A stretch of DNA of 64,000 nucleotides from Acanthosoma haemorrhoidale (GCA_930367205.1 OV884013.1:120815827-120879826), one strand, 5' to 3'; shown: positions 32,280 to 45,607, counted from the stretch's first letter. Translations and numbers: made by a program. Notes: generated by a model not told the origin, from the sequence alone.

Positions 32280-33479
32280 GGCTGCCACACGCCGCTCCCA
32301 TCTTCTCGAAGTAGTCTTCTTTCGCTCATGCTCTCGGCTCCTGTCGCGATCCGGCTCTTCTTCCGTTTCCGACGTTCCTGATGCTCCTGAAGATTCCTCA
32401 GCTGAAGATTCATTACCCCTGGGTGATATATTTCTTCTTTCCCGCATCGTTTGCGTATTCACTTCCATGGGTTCTGCCCTATGAACATCTCTCCTCCGAT
32501 ACACGTAAGGGCAATGCCTAGCGATATGCCCCTCCTCACTGCACTCGAAACATTTTGTGCGGGGGCACTGTGCCACTAAATGACTCGTCTTCCCGCACCC
32601 ATGGCATTTTCTCTCTTCTCTGCGGGGTCCGTACCTGGGTCTCGCCGCCCTGAACCTCCTTTCGCCTGCCGCTCCCCTGTCCCTACCGGTTGGTGTTTCG
32701 ACTTTTTTCCAATTTGATTTAGGGACCCTGGTTCTTCTGTACACTATCCGGCTCCATTCTCCCTCATCCTCATGTATCCTCGATTCCTCCTCCCTGGCGC
32801 TGGTGTCAATCATGACTTGGGCACATTCGAGGAATGAGCGCTCATTAGGGAATACCTCTTTTCTCCCTGTTTCCTTCGCCAACTGTACCTTTAGTATAGT
32901 AGACAGAAATCCCATTCTGCCCTCTACCTCTTCGATGCTCATTGTCTCTCTCATTTTCTCCATTATTTGATTATAACGGGTTAGAAGAACTGCGGCATAT
33001 TGGCCGCTACTCTGCCTTGATGATTTTGTTTCCCGGAACATCTGGAAAATATCTTCTTCAGGCGTCCATCGCCCCCCTCCATATGCTTTCTTTAGCCGCA
33101 TCTTCACCGTTTCCCACGACGTCTCCTCATCCGCTTGGATCTGGTTGAGAATCCTTCTCTTGACCCGACATATCAGGGCCGCTCTTAGTGACTCGGCATC
33201 CCTGGGGTCCAGAAGATTTTCCTCCGATTTTGCTAGAATTAAGGCAGTGAGGCGATCTCCTCCCTTCAGAAAGTGGTTGAGTTCTCCTAATTCGCCAGTG
33301 AACCATTCCAGCTCTGAAATTGCATTTCTCAGATCTTGAGTGTTCATTGCTTTCACTCTCATCAACGCAAGAGCGGTAGCATGAGCTTCTGGCAAAATGC
33401 CCACCCTTCTCGTTGCTACATGTTCCGCGCCATCCGCTACGTTCAGAACAGGTGGTCGTAGCACGCCTCCTTCCGCCAT
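32277..33479 (-). CDS. gag: Gag polyprotein of element 2
   Basis: 400 residues, collinear with Gag of element 1 over its length. It has a helix-rich capsid-like region, then two CCHC zinc knuckles (CHGCGKTSHLVAQC and CFECSEEGHIARHC), then an acidic serine-rich and basic tail. The ATG lies about 105 bp from the 5' LTR on the minus strand. No internal stops are seen. It would package the element RNA into particles. It ends in the lone UGA described separately. Confidence 0.94.
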   Translation of the reverse strand: MAEGGVLRPPVLNVADGAEHVATRRVGILPEAHATALALMRVKAMNTQDLRNAISELEWFTGELGELNHFLKGGDRLTALILAKSEENLLDPRDAESLRAALICRVKRRILNQIQADEETSWETVKMRLKKAYGGGRWTPEEDIFQMFRETKSSRQSSGQYAAVLLTRYNQIMEKMRETMSIEEVEGRMGFLSTILKVQLAKETGRKEVFPNERSFLECAQVMIDTSAREEESRIHEDEGEWSRIVYRRTRVPKSNWKKVETPTGRDRGAAGERRFRAARPRYGPRREERKCHGCGKTSHLVAQCPRTKCFECSEEGHIARHCPYVYRRRDVHRAEPMEVNTQTMRERRNISPRGNESSAEESSGASGTSETEEEPDRDRSREHERKKTTSRRWERRVAA

Positions 33480-33566
33480 TCTTTCTTCAATTTTTTATTT
33501 AACACGGCAAAAAGGAAAAAAAAAAAATCGAACAGACGTCGCTTACTTTTCTTTCCACACCACGAG

Positions 33567-33584
33567 TTCACGGGTTTCGGCACC
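33567..33584 (-). promoter_or_regulatory. tRNA primer-binding site of element 2
   Basis: On the minus strand GGTGCCGAAACCCGTGAA follows the 5' LTR directly; it is identical to the site in element 1. Confidence 0.8.
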
Positions 33585-33770
33585 AGTTAATGCTTACCGG
33601 CTTTAGAATTAAGAAACAAAGGGAAAAAAGGTACAGAGAAACAACACGCTTGAAAGTTAGAACTAGACTGTTTATTTCGAGTCTATAACCCTGTATATTT
33701 ACATTCGGGATGTTTACATCCCGACGTTCGGGGATTAAGGTTGAGTACTGATGCTGCCCGGAGCTTAACT
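33585..33770 (-). repeat. 5' LTR of element 2
   Basis: 186 bp, identical by eye to 28281-28466, next to the target duplication TAAC (33771-33774). Confidence 0.95.
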
Positions 33771-33774
33771 TAAC

Positions 33775-35006
33775 ATCATCAAAATATGATGGCTCTTGGT
33801 TCAAATCCTGAGAAAGATGTTGAATTTTATTCCAATGATATGTTTAAACTATATATATATATATATATATAAATATATTTTTTTCAATAATTCCTAAAAC
33901 AAAATGGTCAAATGATAAAATTAAAAGAAACATAGTATTACGTTCTTCATATTTATTAGTTTTAAATTTATTTTATTTACTATTTACTATTAGGTTCTAT
34001 TAACAAAAATAAATCTGGCAAAAAGATGAATTTAATTACAAAAAAAAAAAAACTCAAATTAATTATTTATAAATACTTGTTTACAATTTTGCTTCTTCTT
34101 ATTTTTTTATCCTCATCAATTATTTCCAAACCAAATCAATTCTTTTTCTTTTCTTGCAATGGCTCTTCTTGGTTCTGTCAAGTCCAATACCACTAACCAA
34201 AAGAAATTTTAAATTCTTTCTGACTCACAATTTACAGCTAACATGTATCACGAGCCGATCCCAAAACCAGAGTCTAACTGTGTGTGTTCTCTCAGAACCA
34301 CAACAACAACTAATTATAACTGGCTAAAACTAGAGAGTAATTTTGTGTGTGTTCATTATGATACATATACACTCTCACTTGTTTTTATTTTGTCTTCTTG
34401 ATAAGTTGGATTAAATCTTATATAAAAACTCCACAACAATAGATTTCTTAATAAGCGGTAAAAAGATGATAGTACTAAATGTGGATTAAGTCAAAAATCT
34501 TAACTTTGGAAGACCCGAGCCTTCGTAAGTAAATAAGAAATGCACAAAAGAACCGCTTAAATTTGAAAACTGCGAATGATTAATTAATTGTGCTAGTTCA
34601 AGACTTTTGTATCCAAAAGAAAATATCACTAACAATTGAATGCAGCCAGCAATGACATGGCTGACAGCTGGAAGCAACTTATTGAAAAAGTAGAACACTT
34701 AGAGTGAGTACACTTAAGTTTGCCAACTGCTGAAATAAATCGCAATATGGTTAAAAGAGTATAAAGTGGAAAAAAATAATGAAGGGCAGGCAAATTAAGA
34801 AGAGGAGGAAAGTTAAAATGTTAACCGAGGATTCAAAATCAAATATCCTCGCTGTAGTAAGAGAAGAAACCCCCGGAAAAAAGGAAATCGAGCAGAAGAA
34901 AATATTTAATTAACAACTACACTCCTCTGAAGAGGTATGGATAAGAGATGACATAGATGTTGAACAATAAGATCTAGAAAAGGATGTAACGCTCGAAGAA
35001 GGCAAA
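33775..35006. other. CASK intron, AT-rich, with a (TA)n tract
   Basis: A (TA)n tract lies at about 33849-33871. No gene was recognised. Sequence just upstream of 35007 may include further decayed mariner sequence. Confidence 0.5.
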
Positions 35007-35219
35007 TATTCGCCCGACCTTGCACCTTCATATTTCCACCTGTTTTGGTCTTTTCAAAATTCATTGAATGAACAGACCTTCAACTCTGAAGAAGATGTAA
35101 AAATCTACTTGGAAAATTTTTTTGCCAGTAAAGACAGGAAATTCTTTGAGCATGGAATTATGGATCTGCCCATGAGATGGCAGATACTGGAACAAAACGG
35201 CAATTATATCATTGATTGA
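35007..35219 (+). pseudogene. 3' fragment of a mariner transposase
   Basis: This 70-codon open stretch ending in TGA starts with the mariner signature YSPDLAPS, the region holding the third catalytic D of the DD34D triad. It continues through LFWSFQNSLNEQTF to the C-terminus RWQILEQNGNYIID. About 55 bp downstream runs 'cagactttttggccaacctg', which resembles a mariner 3' end. The N-terminal two thirds of the enzyme are absent, so this is a truncated relic inside the CASK intron, about 0.3 kb before the PDZ exon. Confidence 0.85.
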
Positions 35220-35554
35220 AGTTGTGTCTTATTTTTGCTAAAAAAACCGAACAGACTTTTTGGCCAACCTGATAGTTCTCTTTGTTTGCTTTGAGGTTGG
35301 TTAGGACTCGCTTGCCATGGCCCACTAAAGTTAACTTTGTAATGATGCAACTAAATACATATCATACTTCTGTCAAATTTACTTAAGTTGTCAGTAGGGT
35401 CTCCTTATGAATAGAGACAGCTCGGTAATTATATCACTTAATGGTACAAATTAAACAAACTATAACACCTCTGCAGGAATATAATTGACTCCTGTTATGA
35501 AAATTTGTCCTTACAACTGTACTAATTGATTTGTTTTTTTTCATCAAACCGCAG

Positions 35555-35719
35555 GGTATAACACTGAAGATGGACGAGGACGGTAAGTGCATAGTGGCCA
35601 GGATCATGCATGGTGGTATGATCCACCGTCAGGCAACGTTGCATGTAGGCGATGAGATCCGTGAAATCAATGGCATCACTGTCACAAACAAGCCCGTCGC
35701 TGCCCTACAGAAATTACTG
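35555..35719 (+). CDS. CASK: CASK exon: PDZ core
   Basis: This 165-bp exon (55 codons, phase 0-0) lies between the acceptor CGCAG at 35554 and the donor GTATGT at 35720. It begins [17 protein letters not shown]; here GITL occupies the carboxylate-binding loop position of this PDZ. It continues through [18 protein letters not shown] and REINGITV, all characteristic of CASK. The PDZ binds C-terminal tails of neurexin and syndecan-type proteins. The splice position after M of the previous exon reproduces the expected DEPM-GITL junction exactly. Confidence 0.96.
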
Positions 35720-38261
35720 GTATGTACTTCACTCATTTCCATATTTTATATATATTTATATTTTTTTACTTATTATATATTCATTTTACAATCACATTTT
35801 GTGTTATCTTATCCCATTAAAAGAAAATCTAATAATTCCTAGAATCGTTATGTTAGTTTTTAACATAGCTTCTTTTCTCTGAACCCTTCAGAATTGGCAA
35901 AGCTTTACGTTTTGTTTATTATAACTGAAACGACTTTAGAACGACTGCGTACAGTTGATAGAGTGACAATATGTCCAGCTGTGGATACATTCATGTCTGA
36001 GGCGCTAAACAGATTATCATTTCTATCTCTAACAATTTTTTTTATAACATATTAATATGAATAATGTTAATATACAATTAGTTGATTATTTGACATAAAA
36101 TTGATATTAATGTAATAAATTTATAAAAAACAATATTATTCCAAGGAATGTAGATTTACTTTGGTCATTTGGAATTGTAGTAAAATTTAAATGTTGCGAC
36201 CCTATAGAATTTTTGTAATGCACTCTACAATATCAATCTCTAATTTGGAGCTAATCTGATGATTGATAGGTGGAAGCTGGCTGGGGGGAGGGGGCGATTC
36301 ACATTGATTGAATATTAGAAGGTCCGTAATCATTTTTTTTTTTCTTTAAATGAACAATTCTGAAAAGATTCATAGTTCTATAGGCCCAAGTTTGTACAAT
36401 TTCATTACAAAATGGTCATTTTGCGATTTAAAGGTATTCTTCTGAAAAGGCACTAGGAGTTAGTTGGTTCTCCTAAGGATGATTTAAATTTATCAAAATG
36501 ATATCTTACTCTTTAATGCCTCAGAAATTTGAGTTAATCTGTTTTTTTATATAATTTGTTTATATTTATAAATACATCAATTTTTTTTATTAGTCTTTTT
36601 ATTTTTAAAACATTTTTAATCTATGATCTAAATTAAAGTTGATCTTTATGGACTGTTATTCCTTCCAGTTTTCTAAGTGATTTTCCTCACTGCAGTTATC
36701 AAGTAGTCAAACATTTTCTTTTTTTTTTTTTTAAATATATTTCATTTCAAATGTATATATTGATTAGATTCTTTACTGTACCAAAATATTTTTACCATGT
36801 TCTTAAGTGTATTTATATTATTAGTAATATGAATTAATTATTTCCTGCAACTGTTATTTCTTCAGGCCTCATTTGTTCAATTAATCATTAAATATTTTAT
36901 TAGAGTACCTCAGTATATACTTTTTAAATTATGTTATGATAAACTTTGATGATTACATATTATAGTAATTTTTTAAGATAGAGAAAAAACCGTTGCAGTA
37001 AAGCCTTTTTTTTAATTGTTTTTCATTTATATTGTCTTATACAACATTCTATAATAGAATATGTGATGTATGTAGTCTATGTTGTAGCCTACGAAAAGTA
37101 AATTAGATTTTTGTTGTTTTCACTTTTATCTTGTATGTTCTTGTCCACTCCATGCGTTCTTTTATTTCTTTTCTCAAAAAATTTTTTTTATTTTTTATCA
37201 AGGTGTAATCTGATGTTTTTGAAGCCTTTCAATTCACCACTTCATCTCCTATTTCATTGTACCAATTAATAATAATTCAAAAGATAGATTAATCAATAAA
37301 TCAAATATTTATTTAGCAGATATTCACTAGGTCACTGTCTGCTTTACAGGTAAAAGAAGCGTGTTAATAATTGATGTACGTGTCTGATTTGAGAAAATAT
37401 TGGCCTAATTAGAAGTTTATTTATATTTTATGTCAAACGAAATGTTTCTCTGTTAGTAGTTTTACTCACATGAATATTATCATATCACCATTCACAAAAA
37501 CTGTCATTTTTTTCCATTTTGAAATGGTATCAGTCCAAAAGGCTGGTTGGCCTCGTTTAACATTTGTGAATAATATACATTACTTTTATTTGTTAAATCA
37601 TACCGATCTTTGAAAAATGTTCTAAAACTAGTTGATCTGTAGATCAGAAACGTTGTTTTTGTTTTTTTAAATTATATTATAATGGCACCTTTAGGGTGGC
37701 AGCACAAATCCAAAGATATTCCCCCAAAAAGCTTTTAAGGGATCGCCCCAGAAATCGCTCTTTTATCCTATCTAACTTGGCAGTTTTTTTTGTCAATATG
37801 TTTCCTGCTACATATAATACACCAAATGAGAGCGGAAATTATTCTTCGTTTGACTTTCTTACATATGAAACTTTCTTTTGTTGTTGTTTTTTTAACTCTT
37901 AAACATATATTATATATGTGTCCTATATGTAATGTTGGCTAGAATGGGTTTTACTGTAATATACAATCAAATTAAACATTATTAATATATAAATTTGATC
38001 TGTTTTTTTTTCAATTAAACGAACAAACTCCGACAAGGTAAGGACTTAATTCCAAGTTATTTTTAAGAAAAAAATCATACTCATGTAATAAGGTTAATTT
38101 GTTATTTATGTTTCTTTCTTAAATATTTGTAATTTTACTCACAATGATGTCGCAGGTAGGTGGTCAAGGTTGTATTTTTTAAAACAAATTTATTGTTAAC
38201 ATGTTAACTATTATGATTTTGTGTGACTACTGCTGGAGCTAATGTTTGTTCTGTAACTCAG
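35720..38261. other. CASK intron, AT-rich
   Basis: 2.5 kb of AT-rich intron with poly-T and poly-A runs. No mobile element or gene was recognised. It ends with the acceptor AACTCAG at 38261. Confidence 0.6.
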
Positions 38262-38330
38262 AGGGAAGCCCGGGGGTCTGTGACATTCAAGATTGTGCCA
38301 TCTTACCGAAGTGCTCCTCCACCATGCGAG
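38262..38330 (+). CDS. CASK: CASK exon: end of PDZ
   Basis: This 69-bp exon (23 codons, phase 0-0) lies between AACTCAG and the donor GTACAA at 38331. It encodes [20 protein letters not shown] followed by PCE, matching the last PDZ strand and helix of CASK ([13 protein letters not shown]). It is expected to splice in phase 0 to the SH3 exon at 58945, giving PPCE-IFVRAQF. The GTACAA donor is weaker than the others. Confidence 0.93.
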
Positions 38331-41300
38331 GTACAAGTAAGACCATGTTCTCTCTACCCATGCCTTAGGAAAGAAAGGACGAGTCAGTCCATCAGCTCGA
38401 GCTAGAATCAACTCTCACTAGATATTCTCACTCTCTCAAAAAAACTCTCAAATAATGATTCTAGCCCCAGTTGATCATAACATGTCATTCTTAGTTTTAA
38501 TTATTATTACTTTTTTTTTTATTATATTTTTTTTTTGACAAGACACTTTATGTTTTATTATTCCTTTAGTTTATTTGTTTGTATTCATACTTTTTTTTTG
38601 ATAGAAAAAAAAACACTACACATAAATATTATTTTTAAAAGCACATTTAAAAATAAGCACTGTAACCTAACAGATAGGCTACAATATTTTATATACTGCA
38701 GTACCGTCATATTGATCTGTACAGGAAATTCATAAGTTGAAATTCTTGCATTACTAACTACAAATATTCACAAGTCAAAAAAGCATCATAGCAATGGTCC
38801 AAATGCTCCCAGTTTTACCAATACTGTGTAATTAGTTGGTACGATTATTTTTTTATATATACTTAATGCATTCATACTGTCTATCATCCATCTACGATTT
38901 AGTTTAGTTTTTGTATCGCATTATAACATTACAAAAGTTCATTACTATCTGTTTCCATAATCAATCATCTAATTTTATATATTTTAGTTTAAGCTCAAAT
39001 TTAATGTTAGTGAATAATAACTCGGGGAAGGGTAGATACTATATTAGGTTAGTGAATAGGGTTGAAAAGTATTTTCTGATCAATAAAATAGAAGCGGCTC
39101 TATTAAATACATTTTCAATTATTGATTAGTTATTTAAATAACTATTTTGTACACCTCATCATATCATTTTTATTTTATTCGCTGAAAGTTATATCAGAGT
39201 AAACAAAAAAAAAATTCAGATCTAACGCTTTTCTGAGACAAAATTTCTGGTGGTAAATATTTATAACTAATTTGATCAAAGAAGTTAAAAAAGAAAATTC
39301 ATTGCAAGAATTTAAGACAGTGTAATCGCTTCTAAATATGCAATGTACATATTGCGTTGGATAAGTGAAAGTGCTGTCAAGTCTTTGTGTTGTGAAAGAA
39401 GGTGAAGTCATTTTTTAAAATTTTCTCGACTTGTTCGGAAGTGAATCAGAAAAGAAAAATATTCTCGGAGTCTTTATTGGTGTCGTGATATCGGTCAAAT
39501 AGCTTGTCCTATCGGAATGAAAAAATCATTCGCTGATGTGCTTGTGATATAGACATAACATCCCTCATCTCTGCTTCTGGTAAGATTTCATCTTGTTATG
39601 TATTTTTTAAATTTATTTTATGTTTTTTTTTTAATATTAGTAGTAGCTTGTATGTCAACTAGCTTGTCTGAGTACTGGCTTACCAAAACTTAAAGTAATT
39701 GGCATTCTCTATTGATTATGAAATATAATTTTATCAAAAGTAATAATCATCGATGTTTTGATATTGATAAATCATTAAAACAGGTTAATTTATGTTTTAC
39801 TGTACATATGTGCAGTACATGAACTGTTACATATATTTACCATAAGTGTTTTTATCTAATGTTTTATAATTTTTGTATACAATCTAATCATAATTCACTT
39901 ATGAATGCTTTTATGAATATTTTATTTCTAATCTACTTCTTACTAGAGTTGAAATGGTTAATTTAAAGCTACATCTCATGTTCCGACCCAGGATTTCTTT
40001 TCATCTTCAAATTCCTATTATAAATATTTGATTTTATTTGCAAAAAGTAATGTAATTATAATAAAACTTTGATAATAGTAGGCTTTCTTTATTTTTATGT
40101 AATATTTTTTCTATAAAAAACATTTTTTATTAATTATTAACCCTTCAATGTAACATCAGATTTGTTTATTTTGAGATTTTGTTTTTATCCAAACAAATTA
40201 AATTTGATTAAAATATCTTTGAGCGATTGATCTTACTGTTGACTCAGACAACTGGTTAAAATTTTGTAATTGCTTTGTGTAAGTTTTTTTAAATTTTTTT
40301 TATATATTTCAATTAGTTTTTATGCTTGAACTAATTTGTTTTGTATTATTCATTACTTCTGTATAAGCATTTTGTAATCCTAGTACTATTTTTATTAGTA
40401 GTTTTATGTTTCTAATGATTTAATTATATTTTGTATGAATGATAACATCAGTTTAAGGTTTTTTTTTTTATTATAATAAAAATAAAGTCAATTATAGTTG
40501 CATTTAGTTGTTTTGTTCTTTATTGGCATCTTCCATGTAAAGTTTCACTTTTTGAGCTATGCACAAATAATAAATTAAATTAGAACAAAAAAGTGTTCTT
40601 TTCTCAAGAATATTTTCGATGGAAATATAAATTTATTTGAATGTTATTTCAAAAATAATATTTTCGAAACTAATTTCAATCTATTTCAGCCTAATAGTAA
40701 ATACTCGTAATTATTATAATGCGAGTCCAAAGTTAGCTGTGAAATTAAATTTTATTGTGGGTTTTATCTTTGATTAATCAACAAAAGATGATTGATTTTC
40801 ATCGCATTTATTCGTTGAAACATTGTACTAAAGTACTTGATACAGTCACTGTACGTCAGAACATTGCCCAATAATAAATGCTATGTAAATATAATATTTT
40901 TTCAATGACCTCCATTTATAATTCAACTCATCCACAGTTTTAATTATTATTTAAAATTTTATGGATTAATAATTATAGTTTTCAATAAATTTTCATGCGG
41001 TGTTTGCATTTGTCGTGTATATTCGTACACATAGTTTTCAAACTATTAGAAATAATAAATTCTAAGGTAAGTGATTTGCTTATATTGTTCTTGTTTATTC
41101 CTAATCAACTTTTTAGTTTTTCTTTTCTTATGTATAGTTATCGTTAACTTATTGTTTCTTTTTAATGCACATTTCGCTTAACATCACTTTGCGATTTATC
41201 AGAAGAAATCTTTACAGTTTATTTTCCTTTCATGTTTATAAATCAATTCCTTGGTAATTTTTTTTTTTTTTTTCAATTGCGCTTATTAACATTATTAAAA

Positions 41301-43450
41301 TTATTTCATCTTCTCATCAGAATTCAATAATACTTTATTATTGTTTTGTTTAACTTTTAATATCTAATATAAATTAATGGTTTGTGTTGCTTTATTTTAT
41401 TCTTAAATATAGTTTATTTTTGCTTGTTTATAAATCATCAATAGTTTATTATTAAGCACTTCAATACACTTATAACTTACAAGATAAATATATTTAGAAG
41501 GACTCATAAACAAGTGGATTCCATTCGTATGACTGGGTTGTATAAGGTCTAAGGAAAACTCGAACGTAGTTACTGCTTTTATAACAACTATACTATTTCC
41601 TCTTCCTCTACTTATTGTGCTTTCAACTCTATTAAATCTTCATCAGTCACATCTTTCTCTACAATTCTTCAAAGTCTTTCCCTTCATCGCCTAAATGATG
41701 CATGTTAGCAATTTCTACACTTTGTTTATGGATGGCATCAATAGCAAGTTGAGAAAAAGTTTAATCATCCAGCGAGGCGTGCCTGTTTATAAGTGAAAAA
41801 AATAAATGAGAATTTACATAAGATGTTTGCTGTGCATGCTGAATTACTGTTTTTTTCTCTCTCTTATTACTATCCCTTAAAAATAATTATGCTAGGTACA
41901 AAATTGGCCTTAAGAGCATGTACTAATTTAAAAACAATACAGAAAAAAATAAACAAATAAGTTTGTAAATAAATGAACGAAAACAAAAGTAAAAGATGTA
42001 CACTACTCGATGTGGTACATTTGAAGGATCAGATAGACGTACATGATTTAAATGCTGTGAAGGGCAGATGCATGATGGATGTGGGAAGTAATGGAGTTTT
42101 GAATGGATAATGATAAAATAAGGTGAGATCTTTCGATGACGCCCGCAGTGCAAAGAGCCAACAGATACAAGTCTAATGAACGAGTGGAACACAGGAGTGA
42201 CAGAATTATTTAAATTAAAAATTTCCACAAAAAATAAATACCGTATTGTATAATTTGCTACTGGCATACTGGCTGGCCATGACAATATTGATAGACCCAA
42301 AAATAAATGAAACATTTGCTGTAATCTTTGAGCCTTGCTTCGAATTAATCAAAGTGGCCAAAAAAAAGCAAGGGCGTAACTAGGAGCCTGCAGGCATCAA
42401 AGATTATTGAGGGTTTTTAACTTGAAGAAGGTACAACAGACAATTTGGAGTAAATGGTCTATCCGGCGTAAAGTTTAGTAAAAAATTATCCCATGGTTTA
42501 TTACTATGGAATGATGGGACTGTTATTTAGCTAGATCACAACTTTTCAGGACAAGTGTTTACATTTCGACACCAGATTGTTTCTTGGCCGCTTTCATGTC
42601 TCCTTGTAAATGTTTGATTTGGTGTTCCCATGACACTACCTGTTTTTCCTTTTAAATTTCATAAGTCTTACACTCGTTTGAGATAGTTTCTCCAGAGCCT
42701 CCCTTCTATCCTGTTTGAGTTCCATCCATGATACAGTTTAAGTGCGTGTCTCGTCTCTCCAGTATCTGTGAGTATTATTTTTATTTTTAGAGAATGAATT
42801 TTGTCATTTCCTTCTTTGCATGTTGACTACTAGGCATGAGGAGGAAAAAAGAATTGTAAACATTTTTTGTTAATGATTTAAATTTGGCCTCCAATGTGTG
42901 ATCAATTTTAATGTAACTGACTTCATATCTCACTAATTGTCTATTGTTGAAATCAAGTATTCAGCTTAAATGAAATATATTAATGGACAAATCACTTTAT
43001 TATTTTTTCATTGGATTGGTCTTTAAATCTTATGGCTTTTGGTATCTTCCTTTATTTTTAGACATATTTAAATAGATAAGCTTGGAAAAATCTAAACATT
43101 TCCATGCCTGCTTTTTTTTTTTAAATAGATGGAATTCCGTGATATGCCTAATAGAAATATGTGTCGGCTTAAGATACCTGCTATGAGGTTTATGTTTTTC
43201 TGGCTGCAGTTTATCAATCACAAATTGCAATTTCTTTAGCCAAGAATTGAGTCAATCTCCTTGACGTTTTCAGAGCTACTCCTTCTAAATAGTCCTCGTC
43301 ATACAGTGGATTGATTTGTCTTGTCAAAGGCTCCTCAATCATCAAAGAACGTTCCCATGCTGTAGTCCGGGAGTGAAAGGCCGTTTCTAATTCTTGTGAC
43401 TGCAGTGCTGTTTCGATGAGGTATGTGATTGTGGATGAGTTTATATATAG
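38331..43450. other. CASK intron, AT-rich
   Basis: The first quarter of a 20.6-kb intron. Nothing is recognised apart from homopolymer and AT-rich tracts. Possible remnants begin near 42.5 kb but are too decayed to name. Confidence 0.5.
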
Positions 43451-43471
43451 TAATTTTTTCGCGGATCATCC

Positions 43472-43944
43472 TTAAAAGTCAGAATCTGGTCTATGGTTTA
43501 GCAGCTTTTTTTGAATCAAGCCTGAACACTTTCTTTTCGTGAGTGGCATTATCCTTTGAAAGATGATGTTTTGAAAATTTCTATATGCCGACTGAAGAAG
43601 TGAGATCAGTATTTTTTTTCTCCGCAATAAGAGTTCGGACTGGAGTCCATTCTTAGTCGGGGCCTTATCATTTCTTATTTCTTTATTGGCATCTTCTTCA
43701 TATTTTTTTCCTCTGGTCACTCAACATTTCGTTCTTCTTCTTTTGCTATTCTATCCCAATACTATCTTCCTTGGGTCCTTGATGCTAGAACGTCTTCTGT
43801 ATGGGTGAGGAGAGTATCGTCTATAAAAGTGTTTTTTTTTTTGTTTGAAGGCTGCTCTTCCTTCCTTGAACAGTTGAAAAAATAATTAGTATTAATTATT
43901 CGTATGGCCTTTATTTCTTTCAGAGTCTTATTTTCACATTCCAT
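43472..43944 (-). pseudogene. Possible non-LTR reverse transcriptase remnant
   Basis: Minus-strand frames in this stretch contain EIRNDKAPTKNGLQSELLL. It resembles the 'NNKAPGxDGIxxELL' motif at the start of many non-LTR retrotransposon reverse transcriptases. Frames change and stops intervene. Similarity is limited to this short motif, so the call is tentative. Confidence 0.35.
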
Positions 43945-44858
43945 CTTCTTTCTCCGGCGACTCCTTTTTGTTCATATGCTATTCCACATAAATTCAAGTC
44001 CATCCTAAATAGCCTTACATCCTTTAAATACCGTTACATTGATTCAGAATACAACCTGACATCAGGTTACCTTACTAAGACGCATGGTTGTTCCTTTAAC
44101 TAACCCTAGCATCATGAAACCCTTGTGTCTTCTAGCTACCAATGACAACCCCCTGAAAATATTTGACTTATTTCCACATAAAATAAAACAAACATTAAGT
44201 TTTCCTGCATGCAGAACTCAAGATCACTTTTAAGCCAATGTTTATTTACTAACTAAACATTACAACTACCTTTTATCCCATTAGTTTCTTTATGAAAAAC
44301 AAAATAGGGTAAAGAAGCAATCTTGTGTTTGTGAGACTCCTCGTTTTCTCAAAAGACATTTATTACTTAGACAGAGGTAATATAGTTTAACTAAAATATA
44401 TTAATCTCTGATTGCCTTTTTTTTAAAAAGCTTTTACATTTAGTCGAGCTGTGAAATTATCCGTTACTATTACCATTTGGCACAAGGAGGAGCGCAAAGC
44501 ATTCCCTCCAAGCCGACAAAGGTTCTGTTGAGGACATTCTCATGTAAACATTACACTTCTCAAAAAGCCTAGTTTTGACTTACACCAATGCCTTATATAT
44601 TTATAAAATAAGCAGCAACTTAAAAATTTCTCAAGTCATAGTTCTGAAGCTATTTAAAATATCTGATTTTTTCCCTACTGTTAAGGGTCACTCAGAATAA
44701 AATTTAAATATATTAAAAAAAATAATAAAGTTTTGTAAGCCAAGGAACATAAATTGTTCCTTTCTCTCGTCAGAATGATAGCAAAAGTTTTTTGTTTTTT
44801 TTAGTACCAAGCAGTTTTTATCCCAATAATTTACCTGACTCGGACCATCTTTCACATT

Positions 44859-44948
44859 TCTAATTAATAAAGATTTCCAAAAATATTATTACTTCATAAC
44901 TGTTACATATACAAACGTTCATAATGTTCATGGTAATCTTTCGGTAAA
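44859..44948 (+). repeat. Dispersed direct repeat, copy 1
   Basis: About 90 bp, repeated at 45652-45733 in the same orientation ('ctaattaataaagatt' to 'ggtaatctttcggtaaa') with a small insertion in copy 1. No coding capacity. Confidence 0.7.
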
Positions 44949-45607
44949 ATAAAAAAAAAAAAAAATGCTGAGGTCACTCATCTTTAAATTAATTAGTCCA
45001 CTTTAATAATAATTTAAGTGTAGGCTATCTCATTTCATAACATACATAGGAGATCATAACACACATTTCAATGTTGAGTTGTGGCCGTCCCCAAACAGAA
45101 CTGATGATTTAATTTGAAGCAAGTACAGAGGGATTGTATTTAGTATGCCTTTGTTTTCTGTTATAATGATGAAAGTGGTCATTATAATGATCCAATGAAC
45201 AAATATGTTTCACGCTGTTTCCATCAGTGTTAAGGCTTAATAGCAGAAAGTATGAAGAGGAAAATTGAATAGCAAAAATGCTCATAGGAATAAGTTTATG
45301 AAATAGCTTTATTGCACCGGAGTATATCTGGACGTAAAGCAGAGCTTCCACACAGTTTGGTACGAAGATCTCTTGTTTAAACTGAATGAAAAACTTCCAG
45401 GTATTTTCTATCTGGTATTATTAAAATCATTCCTGGAAAGCAGGCAACACCATGAAGACCAGACGGCTGTCATGCAGCTAGTGCTTCTGAGATAAAAGCT
45501 TGGAGTGCCACATAAAATCACTTTACTCTTTGTACACTTAGGACAATACTCAACATCAAAATATATTTTTAATGACTCAGCCGTAATCACCTCTCAAACT
45601 GACATAA

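Larger units (their letters stand above)
28281..33770 (-). mobile_element. Ty3/gypsy LTR retrotransposon, antisense to CASK (element 2)
   Basis: This 5,490-bp element lies on the minus strand, with two 186-bp LTRs that look identical and a 4-bp duplication TAAC (28277-28280, 33771-33774). Its organisation is the same as element 1: LTR, primer-binding site, gag, single UGA, protease, RT, RNase H, integrase, polypurine tract, LTR, no env. The proteins are clearly homologous to element 1 but the LTRs differ in sequence and length, so these are two related families. The protease frame is separated from RT by a frame change at a run of nine G (minus strand). Otherwise the coding regions are intact, indicating a young copy. 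Confidence 0.95.
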
